The notes under the pieces were generated by a model, which had not been told where the DNA came from, made no database searches, and worked only from the letters and a program-made list of their open reading frames with translations. Below, piece by piece: positions 20,801 to 28,583 of a stretch of 64,000 nucleotides of DNA (its first letter is position 1; every line of letters begins with the position of its first letter). Location: the NCBI RefSeq assembly GCF_011752625.1, contig NZ_VWXD01000002.1:124001-188000 (forward strand), given 5' to 3'. The DNA is from Candidatus Pantoea formicae. Lineage in GTDB: Bacteria; Pseudomonadota; Gammaproteobacteria; Enterobacterales; Enterobacteriaceae. A program made the position numbers and the translations under genes.

Positions 20801-22021
20801 TTAACGTAAGTTAACCAGGGTGTTCAGAATCTGGTCCTGCGTTTTGATGGTCTGCGCGTTAGCCTGATAGTTGCGCTGCGCCACGATCATGTTGACCAAT
20901 TCTTGGCTCATATCTACGTTGGAAGCTTCCAGCGCGCCTGATGTGAGTGAGCCGTAGGTGCCAGTGTTTGCCAGACCAATCGCCGCCTGACCTGAAGAGC
21001 TGGTCGCTGACCACACGTTGTCACCTTCAGACTGCAAACCCTCTGGGTTAGAGAAGCTGGCCAGCACAATTTGGCCGAGTAACTGAGTCTGTTGGTTAGA
21101 GTAGGTACCGGTGATGGTGCCGTCATCGTTAATTGCGTAGCTGGTCAAATCACCTGGAGCGTAGCCATCCTGCGTGGGGTTACCAAACGTGGTGGTACCG
21201 GTGTTTTGCTGCAGACTACCGCTCATGCTCAGGGTGATTGTCTGCCCTGCGGCTGCACCATTGGTGCCATTGATGGACAGAGCCACAGAGGTTGCGCCTG
21301 CCACACCCCCTAAGCTGGTCATGTTACCGTTTTCATCGAACACGGCCTGGAAATCCCCGGCGCTGGTGCCAGTGGTCGAATCCATTGCATGCACGGTCCA
21401 GGTGTTGTCCGCCGTTTTCACATAGTACAGATCCAAGGCGTGATCATTACCCTGTGAGTCATACACGGTTACCGTACTTTTGGCGTTGTAAGTGTCGACG
21501 TTGGAAGCATCAAAGGCGGTATCGTCCAATGCAGTACTGGTTGAGTTCAAGTTCGCTACTTGTGTCGCAGTCGTTGTGGCACGTGCAGACATCTGAGTGG
21601 TAGGCACACTCAACGCAACCGGGTTAGCACCGGTTTGAATGGTAGGTGGAGTACCTGTAGCGGGATACCCAGTGACTGAGAGGCCTTGGGTGTTCACCAG
21701 ATTACGGTTCTCGTCCAGAGTGAACTGACCGTTGCGTGAATAATACACTGCACCACTGGCGTCGGTCATACGGAAGAAACCGTTACCGCTCAGGGCCACA
21801 TCGAGGCCACGGCTAGTGGTGGTGGTGGTGCCATCGTTGAAGTTCTGGATGACTGCGGCCACTTTGGTACCCATACCCACGTTTGAACCGGCAAACATAT
21901 CGGCAAATGAGATGGTGCTGGATTTGAAGCCGGCAGTGGCGGAGTTCGCAATGTTGTTACCGATGACATCAAGGTTACTGGAAGCAGCACTCAGGCCACT
22001 CACCGCTTGTGAAAAAGACAT
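20801..22021 (-). CDS. flgE: Flagellar hook protein FlgE
   Basis: FlgE is the main subunit of the flexible hook. The 406 residues carry the N-terminal SFSQAVSGLSAASSNLDVIGNNIANSATAGFKSS and the C-terminal SNVDMSQELVNMIVAQRNYQANAQTIKTQDQ segments that pack into the core. The Thr/Ser/Asn/Gly-rich middle forms the surface. Length is close to the roughly 402 of E. coli. AGGAGAAATAAT precedes the ATG. It follows flgD, whose product caps hook growth. Confidence 0.97.
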   Translation of the reverse strand: MSFSQAVSGLSAASSNLDVIGNNIANSATAGFKSSTISFADMFAGSNVGMGTKVAAVIQNFNDGTTTTTSRGLDVALSGNGFFRMTDASGAVYYSRNGQFTLDENRNLVNTQGLSVTGYPATGTPPTIQTGANPVALSVPTTQMSARATTTATQVANLNSTSTALDDTAFDASNVDTYNAKSTVTVYDSQGNDHALDLYYVKTADNTWTVHAMDSTTGTSAGDFQAVFDENGNMTSLGGVAGATSVALSINGTNGAAAGQTITLSMSGSLQQNTGTTTFGNPTQDGYAPGDLTSYAINDDGTITGTYSNQQTQLLGQIVLASFSNPEGLQSEGDNVWSATSSSGQAAIGLANTGTYGSLTSGALEASNVDMSQELVNMIVAQRNYQANAQTIKTQDQILNTLVNLR

Positions 22022-22046
22022 ATTATTTCTCCTGCTAGAAGGTTAA

Positions 22047-22721
22047 TCAGAGAATCTGACGAATTTCATCAAGGGTCGCAGTGCCCATGGTGCCGAGATC
22101 CAGAGTGGAGGTGTCATCGACCGTGCTGACGCCATTGACGTAGGCGTAGTTGAGCGGCTGAGCCACCAATTGTGTTGTGCCGTTACTGGCAGCAATCGAT
22201 ACTGAATATTTCCCGTCTGCAACGGTAGCGCCATTTGCATCGGTGCCGTCCCACGAGAAGGTATGCACTCCGGAAGACAACGCACCCAAGTCAATGGTAC
22301 GAACCACCGTACCGCTGCTGTCTTTTATCGTCGCAGTGGTCGCTGTAGACGCGGTGGTTAATTCGACACCAAATGGTGTAGTCGTACCACTGCCAACCAG
22401 CACCTGGCTGCCATCGACCATCACACCATGGCCAATCAGTGTGGTGCTCTGCAGTGACTGACTGGTAGTGAGCTGACCAGAGATAGAACCTAAGGTGGTA
22501 TTCAACTTCTCAATGCCGCTCAGGGTGTTAATCTGTGCCAACTGCGTGGTGAGCTGGCTGTTATCCATTGGATTGGTAGGATCCTGATTCTGCAACTGCG
22601 TCACCAGCATGGTCAGGAACTGGTTCTGCAGATCTTCTGAAGTATTCCCTGTGCTCGATGAGCTGGATGAACTCAGTACCGTTGGATCAAGTGACTCATT
22701 TACGCCGACTGCAATACTCAT
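22047..22721 (-). CDS. flgD: Flagellar hook assembly (cap) protein FlgD
   Basis: FlgD forms the scaffold at the hook tip that guides FlgE polymerisation and is later displaced by FlgK. The 224 residues show a Ser-rich linker near residue 20, then NQFLTMLVTQLQNQDPTNPMDNSQLTTQLAQ, the diagnostic FlgD N-terminal block. An Ig-like domain follows with FSWDGTDANG. It lies between flgC and flgE with short gaps and AGAAATAAC before the ATG. Confidence 0.96.
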   Translation of the reverse strand: MSIAVGVNESLDPTVLSSSSSSSTGNTSEDLQNQFLTMLVTQLQNQDPTNPMDNSQLTTQLAQINTLSGIEKLNTTLGSISGQLTTSQSLQSTTLIGHGVMVDGSQVLVGSGTTTPFGVELTTASTATTATIKDSSGTVVRTIDLGALSSGVHTFSWDGTDANGATVADGKYSVSIAASNGTTQLVAQPLNYAYVNGVSTVDDTSTLDLGTMGTATLDEIRQIL

Positions 22722-22733
22722 GTTATTTCTCCG

Positions 22734-23138
22734 TTATTGGCCCATCGTCAGGGTCTTCATCATCATTGATTTCACCGTGTTCAGCACTTCGACGTTGGCC
22801 TGATAGCTGCGCGACGCTGACATGGTGTTAACGGTTTCTGAGACGACATCGACGTTTGGCATCTTGACGTAGCCCTTTTCATCCGCCATTGGATTACCGG
22901 GGTCATACACCAGTTTGGCAGGAGTCGGATCGTTAACGACACCCGCCACTTTGACACCACCGGTCGCCGCGCCTGGCGCCGCATCGGTTTGGAAAATCAC
23001 TTGTTTCGCCACATACGGCTGGCCATCTGGGCCCGTCACACTGTCGGCGTTCGCCAGGTTACTGGCACTGACGTTGAGGCGCTGTGATTGCGCCGTCATC
23101 GCAGAACCGGCGATATCAAAGATATTCAGCAATGCCAT
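22734..23138 (-). CDS. flgC: Flagellar proximal rod protein FlgC
   Basis: FlgC is a proximal rod subunit. The 134 residues equal E. coli FlgC. They start [31 protein letters not shown] and end [40 protein letters not shown]. The gene starts 2 bases after the flgB stop, which indicates coupled translation, and ends 12 bases before flgD. Confidence 0.96.
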   Translation of the reverse strand: MALLNIFDIAGSAMTAQSQRLNVSASNLANADSVTGPDGQPYVAKQVIFQTDAAPGAATGGVKVAGVVNDPTPAKLVYDPGNPMADEKGYVKMPNVDVVSETVNTMSASRSYQANVEVLNTVKSMMMKTLTMGQ

Positions 23139-23140
23139 GG

Positions 23141-23554
23141 TTATTGCCCCTGCAGCACGCTCATCATGCCTTTGATCTGGCTACTGATGAGGGTGAGATC
23201 AGTTTGGTATTTCAGACTGTTGTCTGCGAACTGCGTACGTTCACGATCCATATCCACGGTGTTGCCATCCGCGGCGGGTTGATCGGGAATGCGGTACATC
23301 AGGTCCATAGATGGCTGCGAGTTGGTTTCTGCGGCAATATGACGAGAAGAAGTCACCTTCAATGCCATGCTGCTGCCTTCTGCGCGGCCGTTTTCCATTA
23401 CCTTGCTCAGTTGGCTGGCAAAGTCGATATCCCGCGCCTGATAGCCCGGGGTATCGGCGTTGGCAATGTTAGACGCCAGGATTTCCTGACGCTGAGCACG
23501 CAGGTTTAACGCTTCTGTACCAAATCGCAGCGCGGCATCGAGTTTGTCGAGCAT
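23141..23554 (-). CDS. flgB: Flagellar proximal rod protein FlgB
   Basis: FlgB is the first proximal rod subunit and heads the rod-hook operon. The 137 residues start [23 protein letters not shown], then the family motif [18 protein letters not shown]. The frame is open 71 codons further upstream, but the ATG at 23554 has a very strong GGAGGAAG site and matches the E. coli start; the extension would run through the control region shared with flgA. The divergent flgA-flgB gap holds a candidate FlhDC site. Confidence 0.96.
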   Translation of the reverse strand: MLDKLDAALRFGTEALNLRAQRQEILASNIANADTPGYQARDIDFASQLSKVMENGRAEGSSMALKVTSSRHIAAETNSQPSMDLMYRIPDQPAADGNTVDMDRERTQFADNSLKYQTDLTLISSQIKGMMSVLQGQ

Positions 23555-23620
23555 GCTTCCTCCGCGAATGAGAATTTCGAGTGGACAGCTTAATTGGACA
23601 AAAGCAAGGGCTATCGTCTG

Positions 23621-23645
23621 AATAGCAGCAAAAATGACGGCTATT
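23621..23645. promoter_or_regulatory. Candidate FlhD4C2 site between flgA and flgB
   Basis: AATAGC (23621-23626) and GCTATT (23640-23645) form an inverted repeat with a 13-base AT-rich spacer in the middle of the 153-base divergent region. FlhDC sites are paired imperfect inverted repeats with AAATAGCG-like cores, so the fit is good in form. No class II -10 element was assigned. Confidence 0.5.
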
Positions 23646-23707
23646 TTTGACATTGAATTTTTCGCGCGAAGAGTAGACTCAGGCCATCTTCTCGACAGGA
23701 GGCGTTT

Positions 23708-24367
23708 ATGCGCAATTCTTCCCCCTTGCTGGCGACACTTTTGCTGGCTATCGCGCTGCCCGGTCATGCGGCGGACCTGACCGCCCAGTTAACGCAGTTT
23801 TTTAAAGCACGCGATCCACAACATGCCGCGGGTATGACCGTGGTGATACGTACACCGAAAGAGCAGTGGCCCAGCTGCGAAACGCCGGAATTACAACTTC
23901 CGGGTAACAGTCGCCAATGGGGTAACCTCAGTATTGCAGCCAACTGCGCGCAAAATCGTCGTTTTTTGCAGGTACAGATTCAGGTGACAGGGCAGTATCT
24001 GGTTGCCAGCCGTCAGGTGACACGAGGCAGCGCGCTGGATCCAAATGACTTCCGTATGGAAACCGGCCGCCTGGATGAATTACCGCCACGCGCCCTGTTT
24101 GATAGCAGCAGCGTGGTCGATGCCATTGCCCTGCGCGATATCCCACCAGGGCAGGCAGTGACAGCCTCAATGCTGCGCCAGCCCTGGCGCGTGAAAGCAG
24201 GTCAAAATGTGATGGTGGTCGCCAGTGGAAACGGGTTTAATGCCAGTAGCGAAGGACGTGCGCTGAACAACGCCAGCGCGGCTCAGATGGTGCGTGTGCG
24301 CATGGGAAATGGTCAGGTTGTCAGTGGTCGCGTCGACGCGGATGGGAATATTCTGATATCGCTATAA
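23708..24367 (+). CDS. flgA: Flagellar P-ring assembly chaperone FlgA
   Basis: FlgA is a periplasmic chaperone needed to assemble the FlgI P ring. The 219-residue protein has a Sec signal ([15 protein letters not shown], cleaved near residue 21), then a SAF-type domain with [20 protein letters not shown]. The C-terminal half carries [27 protein letters not shown] and the ending [28 protein letters not shown] gives a strong ribosome site. It is divergent from flgB and precedes flgM, which has its own sigma-28 promoter. Confidence 0.95.
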   Translation: MRNSSPLLATLLLAIALPGHAADLTAQLTQFFKARDPQHAAGMTVVIRTPKEQWPSCETPELQLPGNSRQWGNLSIAANCAQNRRFLQVQIQVTGQYLVASRQVTRGSALDPNDFRMETGRLDELPPRALFDSSSVVDAIALRDIPPGQAVTASMLRQPWRVKAGQNVMVVASGNGFNASSEGRALNNASAAQMVRVRMGNGQVVSGRVDADGNILISL

Positions 24368-24372
24368 AGCGT

Positions 24373-24399
24373 TAAAGAACCCTGTTGTTCTGCCGATAG
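24373..24399 (+). promoter_or_regulatory. Sigma-28 (FliA) promoter of flgMN
   Basis: TAAA (24373-24376), exactly 15 bases, then GCCGATAG (24392-24399): a near-perfect FliA promoter (consensus TAAA-N15-GCCGATAA) beginning six bases after the flgA stop. It makes flgM-flgN late genes, as in E. coli and Salmonella. Confidence 0.93.
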
Positions 24400-24472
24400 A
24401 GATATCAAGAAAGACATTACCCTATGCTGACTCAGTTGGCTGACCCCCAACTGACCTTACAGGAGCAATACC

Positions 24473-24781
24473 ATGAGCATCGACAGAACGCAGCCTTTAA
24501 CCCCGGTTAGCACTGTGCAAACCCGTGATACCAACGACAACAGCAGTAAAGTGCGCCAGAGCGCAACGCCTGCCGTCACCACGACCACCAGCGAAAGCGG
24601 TGCTGAAGTGAAGTTGAGTACCGCCCAAGCACAACTGATGCAGCCAGGCAGTAAAGACATCAACACCGCACGTGTTGAGCAGCTGAAAACCGCCATTCGT
24701 AATGGTGAACTTAAAATGGATACCGGTAAGATCGCCGACGCGCTGATCGCCGATACCAAGGCGTATTTAGAGGGTAACTAA
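24473..24781 (+). CDS. flgM: Anti-sigma-28 factor FlgM
   Basis: FlgM binds FliA in the cell until the hook-basal body is finished, then leaves through the flagellar export channel and frees late transcription. The 102 residues are typical of the family: a disordered polar N-terminal half rich in Thr/Ser and a C-terminal helical part with [31 protein letters not shown] and [18 protein letters not shown], which bind sigma-28. ACAGGAGCAATACC precedes the ATG. It is followed by flgN after 5 bases. Confidence 0.96.
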   Translation: MSIDRTQPLTPVSTVQTRDTNDNSSKVRQSATPAVTTTTSESGAEVKLSTAQAQLMQPGSKDINTARVEQLKTAIRNGELKMDTGKIADALIADTKAYLEGN

Positions 24782-24786
24782 TCCCA

Positions 24787-25218
24787 ATGGACAATCTGCT
24801 GACCACTTTAGACAAAATGCAGGACGTGTTGGCTTCACTCACGGTCGTGATGAATGAAGAACAACAGCAACTTTCTGCCGGCCAGGTGAATGGCAACTTG
24901 CTGCAGCGCATCTCAGAAGATAAAAGCGCGCTGCTGACTACGTTGAACTATCTGGACGAAATGCGCCGCACTACTGAGAAGACACTCGGTACGCAGGCTC
25001 CCTATGGTGGTCACAGCGATCGTGAACGTCGTTGGCAGAGCATTCAGCAGCATACCGCTCGCTTGCGTGATGCCAACACGCACAATGGTATTCTGTTGCA
25101 ACATCAAATCAGCTTTACTAACGAGGCGCTGGCGGTACTGAAACCACATCAGACGCAGGCGTTTTACGGCCCCGATGGATTAGGTAAAGGTCAGGCGACG
25201 CTCAGTCGCAAAGGGTAA
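24787..25218 (+). CDS. flgN: Flagellar export chaperone FlgN
   Basis: FlgN escorts FlgK and FlgL to the flagellar export gate. The 143 residues begin MDNLLTTLDKMQDVLASLTVVMNEEQQQL, the helical FlgN signature. A long predicted coiled region follows, with LLQRISEDKSALLTTLNYLDEMRRTTE. The start lies 5 bases after flgM. Downstream, the original terminator appears to be split by a 743-bp element, so transcription probably ends at the half-terminator or at the hairpin inside that element. Confidence 0.94.
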   Translation: MDNLLTTLDKMQDVLASLTVVMNEEQQQLSAGQVNGNLLQRISEDKSALLTTLNYLDEMRRTTEKTLGTQAPYGGHSDRERRWQSIQQHTARLRDANTHNGILLQHQISFTNEALAVLKPHQTQAFYGPDGLGKGQATLSRKG

Positions 25219-25229
25219 AATGAAAAATC

Positions 25230-25240
25230 CCGCCGAGGCG
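25230..25240. repeat. Left copy of 11-bp direct repeat flanking the element
   Basis: CCGCCGAGGCG at 25230-25240 is repeated exactly at 25984-25994. Each copy directly borders one end of the 743-bp element and is read as a target-site duplication. Joining the outer flanks through one copy restores one bidirectional hairpin terminator with A and T tracts. Confidence 0.8.
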
Positions 25241-25272
25241 TAATGCCTGTCAGTTAAGGTCCTGTTCGAATG

Positions 25273-25305
25273 AGGCCGCCATTTTCTAAAATGGCGGCCT
25301 TTTTT
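25273..25305 (+). terminator. Strong plus-strand terminator near the element's left end
   Basis: AGGCCGCCATTT (25273-25284), loop TCTA and AAATGGCGGCCT (25289-25300) form a perfect 12-bp stem followed by TTTTT. It lies 55 bases past the flgN stop but inside the inserted element, so the element brings its own terminator for flgMN transcripts. Confidence 0.9.
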
Positions 25306-25406
25306 AATGTGCGCGGGTGGGCATGTTGGTGCGGGCCCCAGCACCTCTGCTGCTGCCGGGCCGTCCTCGCGCCGCTGCGCGGTGCCCTCAGCTGCATCAG
25401 AGGCGC

Positions 25407-25490
25407 TGTGGCCTCAAACATTGTGCCCTTTGCAGAATCAAGGGCGATGTGGCCTCAGACACAGTGCGCTTTGTAGCAGTAAAAGCGCTA
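25407..25490. repeat. Two 41-bp imperfect repeats, each with a hairpin
   Basis: TGTGGCCTCA starts units at 25407 and 25448. Unit 1 has stem GCCCTT / AAGGGC (25425-25430 and 25440-25445), unit 2 stem GCGCTTT / AAAGCGC (25466-25472 and 25482-25488), both with 9-base loops. The third base pair is C-G in one and G-C in the other, a compensatory change. Confidence 0.65.
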
Positions 25491-25539
25491 AAGTCTTCAC
25501 CATCGTGCCTTCTCCAACAGCGTAAACAGATGTTAGCAA

Positions 25540-25741
25540 GCAGGCTGGTGCCGCTCTGGGGATGGCATTTCGCAGCGCTGAACGGAATGAGGAAACCAGG
25601 AGAGCCAGCATGGATGCTGGCGAAAGGTGCAGCCGGGACAGGGAAAGTCCCGTCTGCACCGGTCCGTCAGGCGGACGAGTGAAGTGAAGGTACCGCGTCA
25701 GCGGCGCGAGGACAGCCAGCCCCAGAGCGGCACCAGACTGC
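25540..25741. other. Long-range stem enclosing hairpins, possible structured RNA
   Basis: 25540-25566 and 25715-25741 are inverted copies matching at 25 of 27 positions. They enclose, in order, CCAGCAT/ATGCTGG (25605-25620), the nested pair GGTGCAG/CTGCACC and GGGAC/GTCCC (25626-25660), GTCCG/CGGAC (25662-25676) and CCGC/GCGG (25693-25704). This is the shape of a multibranched RNA of about 200 bases. Strand and transcription are unknown, and no known RNA family was recognised. Confidence 0.55.
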
Positions 25742-25965
25742 GTTATCACCTTTACCGCCAACCCCTGAGCGGCACCAGACTGCGCTGTCACCTGTACCGC
25801 CAACCCCTGAGCGGCACCAGACTGCGCTATCACCTGTACCGCCAGCCTCAGAGCGGTACCAGACTGCGTTATCACCTGTACCGCCAGCCCCAGAGCGGCG
25901 CCAGACTGCGTTATCACCTGTACCGCCAACCCCTGAGCGGCACCAGACTGCGCTATCACCACATG
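25726..25965. repeat. 42-bp tandem array, five full copies plus a partial sixth
   Basis: Units begin at 25726, 25768, 25810, 25852, 25894 and 25936, spaced exactly 42 bp, starting AGCGGCACCAGACTGCG. Copies differ at a few positions. Because 42 is a multiple of three, frames stay open: the plus strand encodes a 14-residue SGTRLRYHLYRQPL repeat, the minus strand an AVQVIAQSGAAQGL-like one. The array begins within the 3' arm of the long-range stem, so it looks like amplification of that arm. There are no spacers, hence no CRISPR. Confidence 0.93.
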
Positions 25966-25983
25966 CTTAACTGACAAGAATTT

Positions 25984-26003
25984 CCGCCGAGGCGGGATTT
26001 TTT
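25984..26003 (+). terminator. Right half of the split flgN/murJ terminator with direct repeat
   Basis: CCGCC-GA-GGCGG (25984-25995) followed by GATTTTTT. The stem is short because the left A-rich half lies 750 bp away, but the palindromic 11-bp repeat keeps a usable hairpin. The T run overlaps the murJ stop codon. Confidence 0.7.
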
Positions 26004-27540
26004 ATGCCAGCGTACGGCGGGCGAAATCTTTAGGTCGGAAGCCGAGTAAACCGAGCATCACGAAGTAGGCCCCGCCGCCGATGGCGCACACCGCCGCCAA
26101 ACGCACCAAACGCCACCACATCTGCCCCTCTTCCCAAGCGGGCATGACATGCAAGATCCCTAATAGCGCTGCCGCCATCACCACCACCGCGATCAACAAA
26201 CGCACCAGAAAACTCATCCAGCCGGGTTGTGGCTGGAAGATATCCTGTTTACGCAGTTGCCAGTAAAGCAGTGCGGCATTGAGACAGGCTGCCAAACCGA
26301 TTGAAAGCGACAGGCCAGCATGTTTAAGCGGGCCAATAAAGGCCAGGTTCATCAGCTGCGTCATGATTAAGGTGACAATGGCGATTTTGACCGGCGTTTT
26401 AATGTCCTGACGAGAATAGAAGCCCGGAGCCAGCACTTTCACCACGATCAGGCCCATCAATCCGACGGAATACGCCACCAGTGCACGTTGCGTCATTGCA
26501 GCGTCAAAGGCAGTGAACTTACCGTACTGGAACAGGGCTACCGTGAGCGGGCCAGAAAGAATGCCTAAAGCCACGGCACTCGGCAGCGCCAGCAGGAAGC
26601 ACAGGCGAAGGCCCCAGTCCATTAAGCGCGAGTACTCAGCATGGTTGCCGCTGGAAAAACTCTTCGCTAAGGATGGCAACAAAATCGTGCCTAAGGCCAC
26701 GCCTAACACACCGGACGGGAACTCCATCAGACGATCCGCGTAGTACATCCATGACACCGAACCGGATACGAGGAATGAGGCAAAAATCGTGTTGATGATC
26801 AACGATATCTGACTCACCGATACGCCAAGAATCGCCGGCCCCATCTGACGCATCACACGCCAGACGCCTGCATCGCGCAGATTGACGCGTGGCAGCACCA
26901 ACATGCCAATTTTCTTCAGATGTGGCAGTTGATAGAACAGCTGCAACACACCGCCCACCACCACCGCCCAAGCCAGCGCCATCACCGGAGGGTGGAAGTG
27001 CGGTGCCGCAAACACCGCAAAACCAATCATGCTGATGTTCAGTAACGTAGGTGCAAAGGCAGGTACCGAGAAGCGGTTCCAGGTATTGAGTATCGCGCCG
27101 GCCAGAGACGCCAGCGAGATCAGCAGGATATAAGGGAAGGTTACGCGCAGCAGCGAACTGGTCAGCGCAAACTTATCCGCCGTGTCGGCAAAGCCGGGGG
27201 CGGTCACAATAATCACCCAAGGTGCGGCTACCATCCCCAAGACCGTGACCACCGCCAATACCAATGTCAGCAAACCGGACACATAGGCAACGAATACGCG
27301 CGTCGCGTCTTCGCCCTGCTTGCTTTTGTATTCAGCCAGAATGGGAACAAACGCCTGAGAAAAGGCGCCTTCCGCGAAGATGCGTCGCAGCAAATTAGGC
27401 AGCTTAAAGGCCACGAAGAAGGCATCGGTGGCCATACCGGCACCAAATACACGAGCCACAATGGCATCACGGGCAAAGCCCAGCACGCGAGAAAACAGCG
27501 TCATCGAACTGACTGCCGCCAGCGATTTCAACAAATTCAT
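26002..27540 (-). CDS. murJ: Lipid II flippase MurJ (MviN)
   Basis: MurJ flips the peptidoglycan precursor lipid II across the inner membrane and is essential. The 512-residue protein is highly hydrophobic, consistent with 14 membrane segments. The start [33 protein letters not shown] and the [24 protein letters not shown] segment are signatures, including the conserved Arg residues of the central cavity. It is convergent with flgN as in E. coli, but the junction now holds a 743-bp element. The 121-base gap to mviM has no strong terminator. Confidence 0.97.
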   Translation of the reverse strand: MNLLKSLAAVSSMTLFSRVLGFARDAIVARVFGAGMATDAFFVAFKLPNLLRRIFAEGAFSQAFVPILAEYKSKQGEDATRVFVAYVSGLLTLVLAVVTVLGMVAAPWVIIVTAPGFADTADKFALTSSLLRVTFPYILLISLASLAGAILNTWNRFSVPAFAPTLLNISMIGFAVFAAPHFHPPVMALAWAVVVGGVLQLFYQLPHLKKIGMLVLPRVNLRDAGVWRVMRQMGPAILGVSVSQISLIINTIFASFLVSGSVSWMYYADRLMEFPSGVLGVALGTILLPSLAKSFSSGNHAEYSRLMDWGLRLCFLLALPSAVALGILSGPLTVALFQYGKFTAFDAAMTQRALVAYSVGLMGLIVVKVLAPGFYSRQDIKTPVKIAIVTLIMTQLMNLAFIGPLKHAGLSLSIGLAACLNAALLYWQLRKQDIFQPQPGWMSFLVRLLIAVVVMAAALLGILHVMPAWEEGQMWWRLVRLAAVCAIGGGAYFVMLGLLGFRPKDFARRTLA

Positions 27541-27661
27541 AATGAGTGGCGCATCCTGAAAAGTATCGGATAAATGAGCAACTTAGCGCGAGCATCCTGT
27601 GATGCCCGGCGATAGTCTACTGACACGGTAGGAAATGACCAGCATTGAGTGTTACAAGGGG

Positions 27662-28582
27662 TTATTCCTGTTCGGCATCGCGCCACAATTTCTCCACCAG
27701 ACGCTGCGCCGCTAGCGCCTGCTCACCACTGGTTTCAGGTATCGTCTGATTTTGAACACACTGAATAAAATGATGGGCTGCACCGCTGAAACCGCGCTGC
27801 GTGAGATGGCTTTGCCATGAGGGGGAGGCTTCACAGCGCAAGCCCTGGGTATTCTCTTGCTGCCAATCGCGCATTTCATTAATTTCAATATAATCACCGT
27901 CACAGATAGCTCTGACAACCTCACGCTGCGTCCCGGCGCGACGGTGCATACTGGTGGTGATTTGCAGCGAACCCGCCGAGAAATGGTGCTCAGCAAAGAG
28001 CATGGCACCCTCATCGTTGGTTTCAATGTGACCCTGCTCTCGCGTGAGTTTGCCGCCCGCCAGCCATAGCGCGGTATCCACCACATGCAAGTAGTCATCC
28101 AGCAGCGTAAAACGGAGATCGTGCGGGCCAACACTGTCGGCGCGATGTTTTTCGATTCGCAATGAGGCGGCGCGTGGCATCTCGGCCTTCAGTTGTTGAT
28201 AACGCGGCGCGAAGCGGCGGTTAAATGCCACCATCAACTTACGTTTGCGCTTTTCCGCTAAGGCCACCAGCGACTCCGCCTGTTGCAGCGTTTCAGCCAG
28301 CGGTTTATCGACACAGACGTCTTTCCCCGCGAGCAATAGCGCTTGTACTACCTCAAAATGGCTGGCGGTGCTGCTATGGACAAATACTGCATCGCTGGCA
28401 GCAGCCAGCGCATCCAGTTGGTTAAAATAGGGAATGCGGTAGCTGTCGCAAATAGGTTGTGCTTTCGCCTGACTCGGTGAAAAAGCGCCCGCTAATTGCC
28501 AATCAGTGGCTTGCGACAACACCGGTAGCCACGCTTTTTGTGCGATCCCCCCCAGCCCCACGATACCAATACGTAACGTCAT
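27662..28582 (-). CDS. mviM: Gfo/Idh/MocA-family oxidoreductase MviM (YceM)
   Basis: MviM is a predicted NAD(P)-dependent sugar-type oxidoreductase of unknown substrate. The 306 residues show the Rossmann motif RIGIVGLGGIAQKAW at the start, the KDVCVDKPLAE motif with the conserved Lys near residue 93, and the C-terminal substrate-binding domain. The frame opens 14 codons upstream, but the ATG at 28582 fits the family start and lies one base past the yceH stop, indicating coupling. The order murJ-mviM-yceH-rimJ matches E. coli. Confidence 0.93.
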   Translation of the reverse strand: MTLRIGIVGLGGIAQKAWLPVLSQATDWQLAGAFSPSQAKAQPICDSYRIPYFNQLDALAAASDAVFVHSSTASHFEVVQALLLAGKDVCVDKPLAETLQQAESLVALAEKRKRKLMVAFNRRFAPRYQQLKAEMPRAASLRIEKHRADSVGPHDLRFTLLDDYLHVVDTALWLAGGKLTREQGHIETNDEGAMLFAEHHFSAGSLQITTSMHRRAGTQREVVRAICDGDYIEINEMRDWQQENTQGLRCEASPSWQSHLTQRGFSGAAHHFIQCVQNQTIPETSGEQALAAQRLVEKLWRDAEQE

Positions 28583-28583
28583 A

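Larger units (their letters stand above)
25241..25983. mobile_element. 743-bp non-autonomous IS4-like element without transposase
   Basis: The ends form an 18-base imperfect inverted repeat: left TAATGCCTGTCAGTTAAG, right (reverse complement) AAATTCTTGTCAGTTAAG, 14 of 18 identical with a perfect inner 11. Exact 11-bp direct repeats flank it. From memory the ends of E. coli IS4 read TAATGCCgaTCAGTTAAG, and IS4 makes 11-14-bp duplications, so an IS4-family transposase acting in trans is the likely mover. No transposase reading frame is present. Inside, left to right, are a terminator hairpin, two related hairpins, a long-range stem enclosing several hairpins, and a 42-bp tandem array. Frames open through the array on both strands show no recognisable protein. 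Confidence 0.72.

Noticed and set aside
23555..23767. 71-codon N-terminal extension of flgB
   Set aside because: It would cross the divergent control region and the flgA start; the ATG at 23554 has an excellent ribosome site.
25260..25275. tRNA-like GTTCGAAT motif
   Set aside because: No acceptor stem, D arm or anticodon arm around it; it is part of the element's left end.
25726..25965. CRISPR array
   Set aside because: The 42-bp units follow each other directly; there are no unique spacers and no cas genes in the window.
25627..25974. 115-codon plus-strand frame with SGTRLRYHLYRQPL repeats
   Set aside because: No start signals and the first part runs through the hairpin region. No recognisable protein family.
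25438..25977. 179-codon minus-strand frame across the 42-bp array
   Set aside because: It starts at a TTG with no ribosome site, consists of simple repeats, and the opposite strand is equally open. The openness follows from the 42-bp period.
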